Part shown: one piece after another, positions 57,112 through 64,000 of the stretch
Layout: each line of letters starts with the position of its first letter
Numbering within the stretch: position 1 is the stretch's first letter
DNA from: Pelagibacterium luteolum
GTDB taxonomy: Bacteria > Pseudomonadota > Alphaproteobacteria > Rhizobiales > Devosiaceae
Reading direction: 5' to 3'
DNA length: 64,000 nt
NCBI RefSeq assembly: GCF_900100665.1
Contig: NZ_FNCS01000001.1
Coordinates: 665,119 to 729,118, forward strand
Notes under the pieces: generated by a model
Seen by the model: only the letters and a program-made list of their open reading frames with translations
The model's database searches: none
What the model was told of the DNA's origin: nothing
Position numbers and translations under genes: made by a program

Positions 57112-57867
57112 TCAGCGTCCCAGATAGCGTTCGATGACCAGCGGATCGCTGGAGACGTGCTCGAGCGAGCCCTGGGCGAGCACCGCGCCCTCGGCGAGGC
57201 ACGTCACGCGGCAATCGAGGTCGCGCACGAAACTCATGTCGTGTTCGACGACCACCACCGAATGGTGCTTTGAAATTTCCTTTAGGAGTTTGGAGGTTTC
57301 CTCGGTCTCCGAATCGGTCATGCCGGCGACCGGTTCGTCGACGAGGAGGAGTTTCGGATCTTGCGCCAAGAGCATGCCGATTTCGAGCCACTGCTTTTGC
57401 CCATGGCTGAGATTGGCGGCGAACTCGTGCTTGCGGTGGGTGAGGCGGACAGTGTCGAGGATCGCCGTGATGCGGTCGGTGTCGGCGCTGTCGCGGGTGT
57501 AGAACCACGAGGCAAACACCCCGCGCGGCTTTTTGAGCGAGAGTTCGATATTGTCCCAGACTGTATGGCTTCCGAAAACCGTGGGCTTTTGGAACTTGCG
57601 CCCGATGCCGAGATTGGCGATCTCGGTTTCGTCCTTTTTGGTGAGATCGATGCCGCCTTCAAAGAACACTTCGCCCGTATCGGGGCGGGTCTTGCCGGTG
57701 ATGATGTCCATCATGGTCGTCTTGCCCGCGCCATTGGGACCGATGATTGCCTGCAACTCGTCGCGCTGGACGACCAGCGAGAGGGAATTGAGCGCCCGGA
57801 ACCCGTCGAAGGTGACCGAAACGCCATCGAGGTAGAGGAGTGAGCCATCGCGTAAAGTGTCGACCAT
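57112..57867 (-). CDS. urtD: urea ABC transporter ATP-binding protein UrtD
   Basis: The product is a 251-residue ATPase of the LivG/UrtD type. Walker A is IIGPNGAGKTTMMDIITG, the signature region is NLSHGQKQWLEIGMLLAQ (LSHGQ instead of LSGGQ, typical of UrtD), and Walker B is LLLVDEPVAGM. GIGRKFQKPTVFGSHTVW is the LivG-class loop. It lies 5 bases after urtC and 3 before urtE. Confidence 0.94.
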   Translation of the reverse strand: MVDTLRDGSLLYLDGVSVTFDGFRALNSLSLVVQRDELQAIIGPNGAGKTTMMDIITGKTRPDTGEVFFEGGIDLTKKDETEIANLGIGRKFQKPTVFGSHTVWDNIELSLKKPRGVFASWFYTRDSADTDRITAILDTVRLTHRKHEFAANLSHGQKQWLEIGMLLAQDPKLLLVDEPVAGMTDSETEETSKLLKEISKHHSVVVVEHDMSFVRDLDCRVTCLAEGAVLAQGSLEHVSSDPLVIERYLGR

Positions 57868-57872
57868 CTGGG

Positions 57873-59093
57873 TTACTCCGCGGGCGAGGGCTTGGCGCCA
57901 TCGGGCGCGTCGTTGGACTGGCGTGGCTGGGGTTTTTGCGCAGGTGGCGTCGGTGGTTCGGTATCGACGCCCTTTTCGGCGCTTGCCGAAGCGCGGCGTT
58001 GCTGCAGCGCACTCCAGGTGGAGGTGAAGATGCCGACGATGCCCTTGGGCATGAAGAGCGTAACGAAGACGAACATGCCGCCGAGAATGAAGAGCCAGAG
58101 ATCGGCGAAGGTGCCGGTGAAATAGGATTTGGCGGCATTGACGACGATCGCGCCGATGATCGGGCCGACCAGCGTGCCGCGGCCCCCCACGGCGGTCCAG
58201 ATCACCACCTCGATGGAATTGGCGGGCGCAAATTCGCCAGGATTGATGATCCCCACCTGGGGCACGTAGAGCGCGCCGGCCAGCCCGGCCATCACCGCCG
58301 AGACCGTGAAGGCGAAGAGTTTGACGTTTTCGACGCGATACCCGATGAACCGCGTGCGGCTTTCCGCATCACGCACGGCAACCATGACCTTGCCGAGCTT
58401 TGACCGGACGATGAGCGAGCAGAGGATGAAGCACAGGGCCAGAAGGATGGCCGAGGCCGCGAAAAGCGAGGCGCGGGTCGTGGCTGCAGGGATCGGGGCG
58501 CCAAGGATGTCGCGGAAATCGGTCAGCCCATTATTGCCGCCGAACCCCATGTCGTTGCGGAAAAACGCCAGCATCAGGGCGTAGGTCAGCGCCTGGGTGA
58601 TGATCGAGAGATAGACCCCGGTGACGCGACTTCGGAAGGCGAACCACCCGAAGATAAAGGCCAAAAGCCCCGGGACGAACGCCATCATAATGGCGGCGAA
58701 CCAGAACATGTCGAACCCCTGCCAGTACCAGGGCAGTTCGCGCCAGCCTAAAAACACCATGAAATCGGGCAGCACTGCGTTGGAATAGACCCCGCGCGTG
58801 CCGATCTGGCGCATGAGGTACATGCCCATGGCATAGCCCCCCAGCGCAAAGAACGCACCATGGCCGAGCGAAAGAATGCCGCAATAGCCCCAGACGAGAT
58901 CGAGCGCGAGGGCGAGGGTGGCGTAGGTGAGGTACTGGCCCATGAGCGGGACGAGGTAATTGGGCACGCGCAGCGGATGCCCGACCGGCAGAAGCAGGTT
59001 CGACATGGGCACGGCGATGGCGAGCGCCAGAAGGATCGCAACGACCCATATGGCTTTGACGCCGAGTTTTTCGAAAATTTTCGCGGTGATCAT
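57873..59093 (-). CDS. urtC: urea ABC transporter permease UrtC
   Basis: The product is a 406-residue LivM-type permease with about ten membrane helices (residues 15-355). WGYCGILSLGHGAFFALGGY is the family mark near residue 70-90, and VIWTAVGGRGTLVGPIIGAI is the late loop. The C-terminal 50 residues are polar and Pro/Ala-rich (TEPPTPPAQKPQPRQSND), not membrane. It follows urtB by 106 bases with no gene or clear signal in the spacer. Confidence 0.94.
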   Translation of the reverse strand: MITAKIFEKLGVKAIWVVAILLALAIAVPMSNLLLPVGHPLRVPNYLVPLMGQYLTYATLALALDLVWGYCGILSLGHGAFFALGGYAMGMYLMRQIGTRGVYSNAVLPDFMVFLGWRELPWYWQGFDMFWFAAIMMAFVPGLLAFIFGWFAFRSRVTGVYLSIITQALTYALMLAFFRNDMGFGGNNGLTDFRDILGAPIPAATTRASLFAASAILLALCFILCSLIVRSKLGKVMVAVRDAESRTRFIGYRVENVKLFAFTVSAVMAGLAGALYVPQVGIINPGEFAPANSIEVVIWTAVGGRGTLVGPIIGAIVVNAAKSYFTGTFADLWLFILGGMFVFVTLFMPKGIVGIFTSTWSALQQRRASASAEKGVDTEPPTPPAQKPQPRQSNDAPDGAKPSPAE

Positions 59094-59199
59094 GGATGGA
59101 TCTCCGGGCGTTGAAGGTTCGCCATCTGAAAAAGCGGTGCGTGACGCGGGCCCTGCGCACCCCTCATCCGACCCGGCTGCGCTGAGACGGCAATGATCA

Positions 59200-60813
59200 T
59201 CATGCTTCCACCGCCCGGCCCTTCAGGGCAAAGAGGCCGCGGGGGCGGCGTTGGATGAAGAGGATGATGAGGACGAGGATCAAGATTTTGGCGAGGACCG
59301 CGCCGGCATAGGGCTCAAGGAATTTGTTGGCGACGCCCAGTGTCAGGGCGCCAACCAGCGTGCCCCAGAGATTGCCCACACCGCCGAAGACGACGACCAT
59401 GAAGCTGTCGATGATGTAGCTCTGGCCCAGATTGGGCGAGACGTTGTCGATCTGCGATAGCGCCACACCGGCAAGGCCGGCGACGCCCGAGCCAAGGCCG
59501 AAGGTCATGGCATCGACCCAGGGCGTACGGATGCCCATGGCCGAGGCCATGCGGCGATTTTGGGTAACGGCGCGCATCTGGAGACCAAGCGGAGTCTTGT
59601 TGAGGACCAGAAGCAGAAGCGCGAACACCACCAACGCAAAGACCACTATCCACATGCGGTTCCAGGTGATGGCCAGCCCGCCCAGTTCGAAGGCGCCCGA
59701 CATCCAGGACGGATTGCCGACCTCGCGATTGGTGGCGCCGAAAATGGTGCGCACGCCCTGCTGGATGATCAGCGACAAGCCCCATGTGGCGAGCAGCGTT
59801 TCAAGCGGGCGGCCATAGAGCCAGCGGATGATGCCGCGCTCGATGGCGATGCCGATCAGCCCTGTGACCGCGAACGCCATTGGGATGGCGATGGCGAGGG
59901 AATAATCGAACAGCCCCGGATTGGTGGTGCGGATGATTTCCTGGACGAAAAAGGTGACATAGGCGCCGATCATCACCATTTCGCCATGCGCCATGTTGAT
60001 AACGCCCATGACGCCGAAGGTAATGGCAAGACCGATTGCAGCGAGAAGCAGGACGGAGCCGAGCGAGACGCCATACCAGACGTTCTGCCCGATGCCCCAG
60101 AGCTGAAGCGACTGGTTGATGCGGCTGATGCCCGCTTCGATATTGACGCGCTCGGCTTCGGACGCATTGGCGAGATTGGCATTCAATATGCCCAGCGCCT
60201 GACGATCGCCGCGCGCGGCGATGACGGCGACGGCGGCGGCGAAATCTTCTTCGCTGATATCGGCGCGCAGCATGGCGGCGGCGCGGGCCTGTTCCATGAC
60301 CGTGCGCACTCCGGGATTGTCTTCTTCGGCCAGTGCCTGATCAAGCAGCTCGATATTGGCAGGGTCGGCGGTCGAAAACATTTGCGCTGCGGCGGCGCGG
60401 CGGGTCGCGGGATTTTCGCTCATTAAGGTCAGCGAGCCCACGGCGGCGGCGATGTCGCGGCGCAGGGAGTTGTTGATGCGGATGGTGCTCAAATCGCCGG
60501 TCACATCGAGATCGGCTTCAGCGCCGGTGAGCGCATCCTCGTACTGATTGCGACCGGTCTGGATGAAGATTCCGCCATTGTCGGCTTCGTAAAGATTGCC
60601 CGCGCCCAGCGCCTGGAGAATGGGGAGCGCAGCATCTTCGCCCGTGGCGACGAGCGCCGCGACGGCGTCGCGCAGATCGCCGAGACTCGCATCATACATC
60701 TGTGGGACGATCTCGGCGACCGATTGGGCTTTGGCGCTCGGAGCCGCCAAGGCGGCGAGCGCGATAAAGATCAGAGCCAGAAATGGTCTGCCGAACCGAT
60801 TGAGACTGCCCAT
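59200..60813 (-). CDS. urtB: urea ABC transporter permease UrtB
   Basis: The product is a 537-residue LivH-type permease. A signal peptide (1-30, ends SAKA) leads to a periplasmic helical domain (about 31-240) that is usual for UrtB and absent from LivH. The membrane part (about 250-530) has AITFGVMGVINMAHGEMVMI and SFMVVVFGGVGNLWGTLVGA. ATG 60813 starts at the signal peptide; the frame to 61113 overlaps urtA. A GC-rich hairpin (60906-60927) lies in the 124-base spacer after urtA. Confidence 0.94.
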   Translation of the reverse strand: MGSLNRFGRPFLALIFIALAALAAPSAKAQSVAEIVPQMYDASLGDLRDAVAALVATGEDAALPILQALGAGNLYEADNGGIFIQTGRNQYEDALTGAEADLDVTGDLSTIRINNSLRRDIAAAVGSLTLMSENPATRRAAAAQMFSTADPANIELLDQALAEEDNPGVRTVMEQARAAAMLRADISEEDFAAAVAVIAARGDRQALGILNANLANASEAERVNIEAGISRINQSLQLWGIGQNVWYGVSLGSVLLLAAIGLAITFGVMGVINMAHGEMVMIGAYVTFFVQEIIRTTNPGLFDYSLAIAIPMAFAVTGLIGIAIERGIIRWLYGRPLETLLATWGLSLIIQQGVRTIFGATNREVGNPSWMSGAFELGGLAITWNRMWIVVFALVVFALLLLVLNKTPLGLQMRAVTQNRRMASAMGIRTPWVDAMTFGLGSGVAGLAGVALSQIDNVSPNLGQSYIIDSFMVVVFGGVGNLWGTLVGALTLGVANKFLEPYAGAVLAKILILVLIILFIQRRPRGLFALKGRAVEA

Positions 60814-60905
60814 TGTGCGGTTCCCATTGTGATGGGGGTCGGTGGCGCCCTTGGCTGGCGCCGCGTTGGACCCCGGCAATAAATCGCGGGGTGACGAGTG
60901 TGTGT

Positions 60906-60927
60906 GGGGTGGGCATGGGCCCACCCC
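60906..60927 (-). promoter_or_regulatory. hairpin between urtA and urtB
   Basis: GGGGTGGGC pairs with GCCCACCCC around ATGG. There is no T-run on either strand. Located 10 bases after the urtA stop, it could protect or partly end the urtA message and keep the binding protein in excess over the permease. Confidence 0.55.
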
Positions 60928-60937
60928 AGCCAGACGA

Positions 60938-62248
60938 TTACTCGGCGACGGCTTCAGAGCCACCGCAGGTTTCGGTCTCAGTGTTGTAGTTGCCGCAGTT
61001 GATCGGATCGGTCCAATCGGCTTCGAGAACTGCGGATTCGGGGAGGAAGTCGGACCAGGCGTCGCCCGGCACGAGGTCTTCGGTTTCCCAGACCACGAAG
61101 AACTGGCCGTCATCCTGGATTTCGCCGATCAGGACGGGCTTTGTGATGTGGTGGTTGGGGAGCATTTCAGCGATGCCACCGGTGAGATTGGGCACCTGAA
61201 CGCCGACGATGGCATCGATCACCGCGTCCGCGTCGGTGGTGCCGGCAGCCTCTACGGCTTCGACCCACATGTTAAAGCCGATATAGTGGGCCTCCATGGG
61301 ATCGTTGGTCACCCGATCTTCCGAACCGATATAGTCATGCCAGGCGGCGATGAACTCTTCGTTTTCGGGGGTCTCGACGCTCATGAAATAGTTCCAGGCG
61401 GCAAGGTGACCGACCAGAGGGGCGGTATCAAAGCCCGAAAGCTCTTCTTCGCCCACCGAGAAGGCAACGACGGGGATGTCTTCAGCCGCGACGCCCTGAT
61501 TGGCCAACTCGCGGTAGAAGGGCACGTTGGCGTCGCCATTGATGGTCGAGACCACGGCGGTCTTGGGGCCTTCCGAGCCGAACGCGACGATGTCGGAAAC
61601 GATCGTCTGCCAATCCGAGTGACCGAACGGAGTGTAGTTGATCATGATGTCGTCTTCGGCAACCCCTGCATCGAGCAGATATTGCTCGAGGATCAGATTG
61701 GTCGTCTGCGGATAGACGTAATCGGTGCCGGCCAGAACCCAGCGCTCGACGCCTTCCTCTTCCATCAGATAATCGACGGCAGGGATGGCCTGCTGGTTGG
61801 GGGAAGCGCCGGTATAGAACACGTTGCGCTGGGATTCTTCGCCCTCGTACTGGACGGGATAGAACAGCAGCGAATTGAGTTCTTCAAATACAGGAAGGAC
61901 CGACTTGCGGCACACCGATGTCCAGCAGCCGAAAACTGCATCGACTTCGTCGACTTCGATCAGGCGCCGCGCCAGTTCGGCGGCCAAGGGCCAATCGGAC
62001 GCGATGTCGACGACGACGGGCTCGATCTGGCGACCCAGGATACCGCCGGCTTCGTTCTGCTGCTCGATGAGCATCAGCATGACGTCGCGAAGCGTGGTTT
62101 CGGAAATCGCCATTGTGCCCGAAAGGGAGTGGAGAATGCCGACCTTGATCGGGCCTTCATCCTGGGCGGCGACGGGCGAAGAAATCAGTGTTGCGCTCAT
62201 GGCCGAAGCCACAAGGACGCCCCCTATGCGTTTGGTCCAGTCTGTCAT
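60938..62248 (-). CDS. urtA: urea ABC transporter substrate-binding protein UrtA
   Basis: The product is a 436-residue periplasmic protein. The signal peptide (1-29) ends SPVAAQ. IKVGILHSLSGTMAISETTL, AVFGCWTSVCRKSVLPVFEE, LFYPVQYEGEESQRNVFYTG and NDPMEAHYIGFNMWVEAV are UrtA marks and include ligand residues. The mature protein is strongly acidic. CGGAGGAC with ATG four bases later is the ribosome site. It heads the urea uptake and urease operon behind a sigma-54-type promoter. The whole leader (62252-62277) is complementary to a candidate small RNA encoded 280 bases away on the other strand. Confidence 0.96.
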   Translation of the reverse strand: MTDWTKRIGGVLVASAMSATLISSPVAAQDEGPIKVGILHSLSGTMAISETTLRDVMLMLIEQQNEAGGILGRQIEPVVVDIASDWPLAAELARRLIEVDEVDAVFGCWTSVCRKSVLPVFEELNSLLFYPVQYEGEESQRNVFYTGASPNQQAIPAVDYLMEEEGVERWVLAGTDYVYPQTTNLILEQYLLDAGVAEDDIMINYTPFGHSDWQTIVSDIVAFGSEGPKTAVVSTINGDANVPFYRELANQGVAAEDIPVVAFSVGEEELSGFDTAPLVGHLAAWNYFMSVETPENEEFIAAWHDYIGSEDRVTNDPMEAHYIGFNMWVEAVEAAGTTDADAVIDAIVGVQVPNLTGGIAEMLPNHHITKPVLIGEIQDDGQFFVVWETEDLVPGDAWSDFLPESAVLEADWTDPINCGNYNTETETCGGSEAVAE

Positions 62249-62289
62249 TTTGTCCTCCGACAGTTGCTGTTTGCACCGGGAAGACGAGT

Positions 62290-62306
62290 CGCAAGAAGCA
62301 TGCCAG
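62290..62306 (-). promoter_or_regulatory. sigma-54 type (-24/-12) promoter of urtA
   Basis: On the minus strand CTGGCATGCTTCTTGCG fits the -24/-12 consensus (TGGCAC-N5-TTGC) with the GG and GC at correct spacing; one base of TGGCAC differs. Transcription would begin near 62279, about 31 bases before the urtA ATG. RpoN promoters with NtrC are the standard control of urea uptake genes. I did not find a clear NtrC palindrome upstream. Confidence 0.65.
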
Positions 62307-62455
62307 CGGTTTGACGCTGCCGTGCCGCGAGACGTTAAGAGAGGGTAAACACGCAGGAATCAGGGAACCTTTTTCATCGCCGATGCATTGCGACCGCAGG
62401 CCTTGCCGCGAGGGGGGCACAGCGGGGTCTGGCCTTCCATATCAGCGGTGATGAA

Positions 62456-62485
62456 TTGATAGGCACGGCTTTGCGCGTGTACTAT
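62456..62485 (+). promoter_or_regulatory. sigma-70-like promoter of the candidate small RNA
   Basis: TTGATA (62456-62461), 18 bases, TACTAT (62480-62485). Transcription would start near 62492. A second pair, TTGCGC (62471) and CATAGT (62493) with 16 bases between, is weaker. Confidence 0.5.
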
Positions 62486-62491
62486 TGTTGT

Positions 62492-62625
62492 GCATAGTTT
62501 TCAGGCATTTGCGCAATGACAATGTGCATAAGCTGGCGTTACAGTGATGTGCCGGAGTCCTCCGGCAGAGGTTGTTTGCACCACAATCTCGAGAGGCCCC
62601 GTACGCGCAAGCGTGCGGGGCTTTT
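62492..62625 (+). ncRNA. candidate small RNA antisense to the urtA leader
   Basis: A transcript of about 134 nt is proposed between the promoter at 62456-62485 and a strong terminator. Hairpin 1 is TGCCGGA / TCCGGCA around GTCC (62550-62567), so UCCUCC, an anti-Shine-Dalgarno sequence, is half in its loop. Hairpin 2 is GAGGTTGT / ACAATCTC (62568-62590, one G-T). Hairpin 3 is the terminator, an 11-bp stem with a GCAA loop and TTTT (62596-62625). Bases 62557-62582 can pair with the urtA leader over 26 positions. No open frame in it has a ribosome site. I do not recognise a known RNA family. Confidence 0.55.
62596..62625 (+). terminator. intrinsic terminator of the candidate small RNA
   Basis: GCCCCGTACGC, loop GCAA, GCGTGCGGGGC, then TTTT. 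No protein gene lies just upstream on this strand, so it must end some other transcript. Confidence 0.8.
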
Positions 62626-62672
62626 GTGTTTGGGGTCGCTTGGGGAGCCATGTCGCTGAACCCACCCCAAGT

Positions 62673-62803
62673 GTCATCCCGGCCTTGAGCGGGGATCCAG
62701 TATGCTCGGAGGGCGTGTTGACTTAGAGGGTGAGGCTGCATTGCAAAGCCTGCGTCTTTCAAAAGCGGAGCATACTGGGTACCGGGTCTTCGCCCGGGAT
62801 GAC
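62673..62803. repeat. composite palindromic repeat, copy C
   Basis: Left module GTCATCCCGG CCTTGAG to AGTATGCTC, a centre of about 60 bases unlike copies A and B, then GAGCATACTGGG and CCGGG CTTCG-type CCCGGGATGAC. It is 131 bases long, longer than A and B because of its centre. Confidence 0.85.
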
Positions 62804-62929
62804 GGGTGGTGGGGAGGAAGGGTGATGAGCCAAAGCATAGGTGCGAGGTGTTGAGGTGACGAGCGCGTGACTCCTCGCCCCGCACAAAAGTGGATTCCCC
62901 TTTTCTGCGAAGCGCTTTAAGCAGGGGGC

Positions 62930-64000
62930 ATGACTGCTCTTGCCGAATTTGCGATGCTTTCCCATGGCTGGCGCCGGGCGCTGCTGCTGATCGTGGCGGG
63001 TGCGATCGCTGGGCTGTCGGCGGCGCCATTGTTTATCTTGCCGGCCCTGTTTTTGGCGCTGCCCGTGCTGGTCTGGGCGCTCGATGGGGCGGAGCGGGGC
63101 CGGGGGCTGCTGCATGCGGTGTTTGGTCCAGCCTTTCGGATCGGGCTGTTTTTCGGCTTTGGCTATTTCGCGGCGAGCCTCCACTGGATCGGGGCGGCGT
63201 TTTTCGTTGATGGTGGATGGCTGCTGGCGGCGATGCCTTTCGCGGTGGCGGGGCTGGCTCTGATCCTTGCGATCTTCTGGGGACTGGGCACGGCGCTGGC
63301 GTTCGTCTTCTGGTCGTCAGGCGCCGGGCGCATTTTTGCACTTGCGGTGGGGCTGACGCTGGCCGAACTGGCGCGCGGCTTTTTGTTTACCGGCTTTCCG
63401 TTCAATCTCCTGGGCTATGCTCTGACCGCCAATGTCGAGATGATGCAGGCGGCGAGCCTTGTCGGGGTCTATGGGCTGACCTTTGTTGCCGTGCTGCTCG
63501 CCGCGACGCCGGCCCTGGTGTGGCCGGGTGCCGAGCGGACAATGGTCGCGCGTGTCCTGCCGCTGTTTGTGGCACTGGGCGTGATTGCCGCGCAGGTGGG
63601 GTGGGGCAATTACCGCGTCAACCAGACAGAGACCGTGCCGTTCGACGACGTGGTGATGCGGATCGTCCAGCCGGTGATCCCGCAGGACGTCAAATGGCAG
63701 ACCTTTGCCCGCGAAGAAACGATCGTGCGCCTGCTCGACCTGTCGACGATGCAGACCGGCCCTGACGATCTCGGGCTCGACGACGTGACGCACCTTGTCT
63801 GGCCCGAGGCGGCGATCCCGTTCTTTTTGTCCGACGAGCCCGAACTTCTGGCGCGGATCGCGCGCGAATTGCCCGACGATATCTGGCTTCTGACCGGCGC
63901 GCCGCGCGAGGCCTATGGCACCAATGGCGAAATCGTTGTGGGCGCCAAGCCCTATAATTCCATCCTCGCCTTCAATGGCGCCGGCGAGGTGGTGACCTCG
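62930..64000 (+). CDS. lnt: apolipoprotein N-acyltransferase (5' part)
   Basis: The first 357 codons of an inner-membrane enzyme that adds the third acyl chain to bacterial lipoproteins; it runs off the window end. Helices fill about residues 15-225, with WGLGTALAF, LARGFLFTGFPFNLLGYAL (family mark) and LVGVYGLTFV. The nitrilase-like periplasmic domain then starts, with IVQPVIPQDVKWQ and the catalytic Glu in LVWPEAAIPFF, and later GAKPYNSILAFNGAG. ATG 62930 has AGGGGG just upstream. The gene stands alone after the repeat. Confidence 0.93.
   Translation, partial: MTALAEFAMLSHGWRRALLLIVAGAIAGLSAAPLFILPALFLALPVLVWALDGAERGRGLLHAVFGPAFRIGLFFGFGYFAASLHWIGAAFFVDGGWLLAAMPFAVAGLALILAIFWGLGTALAFVFWSSGAGRIFALAVGLTLAELARGFLFTGFPFNLLGYALTANVEMMQAASLVGVYGLTFVAVLLAATPALVWPGAERTMVARVLPLFVALGVIAAQVGWGNYRVNQTETVPFDDVVMRIVQPVIPQDVKWQTFAREETIVRLLDLSTMQTGPDDLGLDDVTHLVWPEAAIPFFLSDEPELLARIARELPDDIWLLTGAPREAYGTNGEIVVGAKPYNSILAFNGAGEVVTS

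Larger units (their letters stand above)
62249..62929. other. 681-base spacer between urtA and lnt
   Basis: It holds, in order, the urtA leader (62252-62277), the sigma-54-type promoter (62290-62306), a sigma-70-like promoter (62456-62485), the small RNA candidate with terminator (to 62625) and a composite palindromic repeat (62673-62803). No protein gene is credible here. Confidence 0.7.

Noticed and set aside
62442-63029. 195-codon minus-strand open frame between urtA and lnt
   Set aside because: It runs through the palindromic repeat and the small RNA locus, and its translation contains the repeat-derived HPGRRPGTQYA type peptide seen in other repeat shadows.

Overview
The window reads as chromosome of an alphaproteobacterium of the order Hyphomicrobiales (Rhizobiales), most likely the Devosiaceae (Devosia/Pelagibacterium-like). 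The grounds are the gene order pckA / chvI-chvG-hprK-EIIA(Man)-HPr-ahcY, a Tyr-type DivL, MipZ, a short HprK, a class II (CP4-like) AroA, alphaproteobacterial AddAB, and high GC with strong coding bias. The genus is inference from protein resemblance. I saw no rRNA, tRNA, CRISPR array, transposase or prophage gene.

Layout. 1-2206: end of a glycerol-3-phosphate importer (ugpA partial, ugpE, ugpC). 2262-9715: secreted DUF4893-like protein, Lrp regulator divergent from a saccharopine dehydrogenase-like enzyme, DUF72, a large MscS channel, a HAD phosphatase and a CDF metal transporter. 9998-18549: SleB-type cell wall hydrolase behind two CtrA-like boxes, then the envelope-stress / nitrogen-type PTS block (pckA, chvIG, hprK, EIIA, HPr) and ahcY. 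18799-29416: divL, tsaE, murU-like, addB, addA, trxA. 29469-37315 (minus): GNAT, sppA, ihfB, lapA-like, trpF, trpB, a DUF1127 gene, trpA, accD, folC. 37617-46421: Hsp70-like, mipZ, a winged-helix/TPR regulator divergent from a secreted dienelactone hydrolase, SDR with AraC regulator, GAF protein. 46568-51561 (minus): rpsA, cmk, aroA and two unknowns. 51711-62248 (minus): urea uptake and urease, urtABCDE-ureDA-hupE-ureB, then ureC cut off by a plus-strand gene for an acidic secreted protein. 62930 to the end: lnt (partial).

How the parts work together. UrtABCDE imports urea and urease (UreABC, with UreD and a HupE-type nickel permease) splits it. A sigma-54 type -24/-12 element in front of urtA implies nitrogen control. 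Facing urtA is an unannotated candidate small RNA (about 62492-62625). It has its own sigma-70-like promoter and a strong terminator. It contains 26 nt complementary (22 Watson-Crick plus 2 G-U) to the urtA 5' leader, including the ribosome binding site. This is the most interesting signal in the window.

A second theme is cell-cycle control. Exact TTAA-N7-TTAA CtrA-type boxes lie before the SleB-like hydrolase (two), mipZ and the GNAT-sppA unit, and divL has a GANTC cluster upstream. Other observations: a 67-bp imperfect repeat shared by two distant gene junctions, a family of composite palindromic repeats, a palindrome before ahcY that may be an operator, AccD without its zinc ribbon, and an AroA of CP4 type with Gly at position 100.
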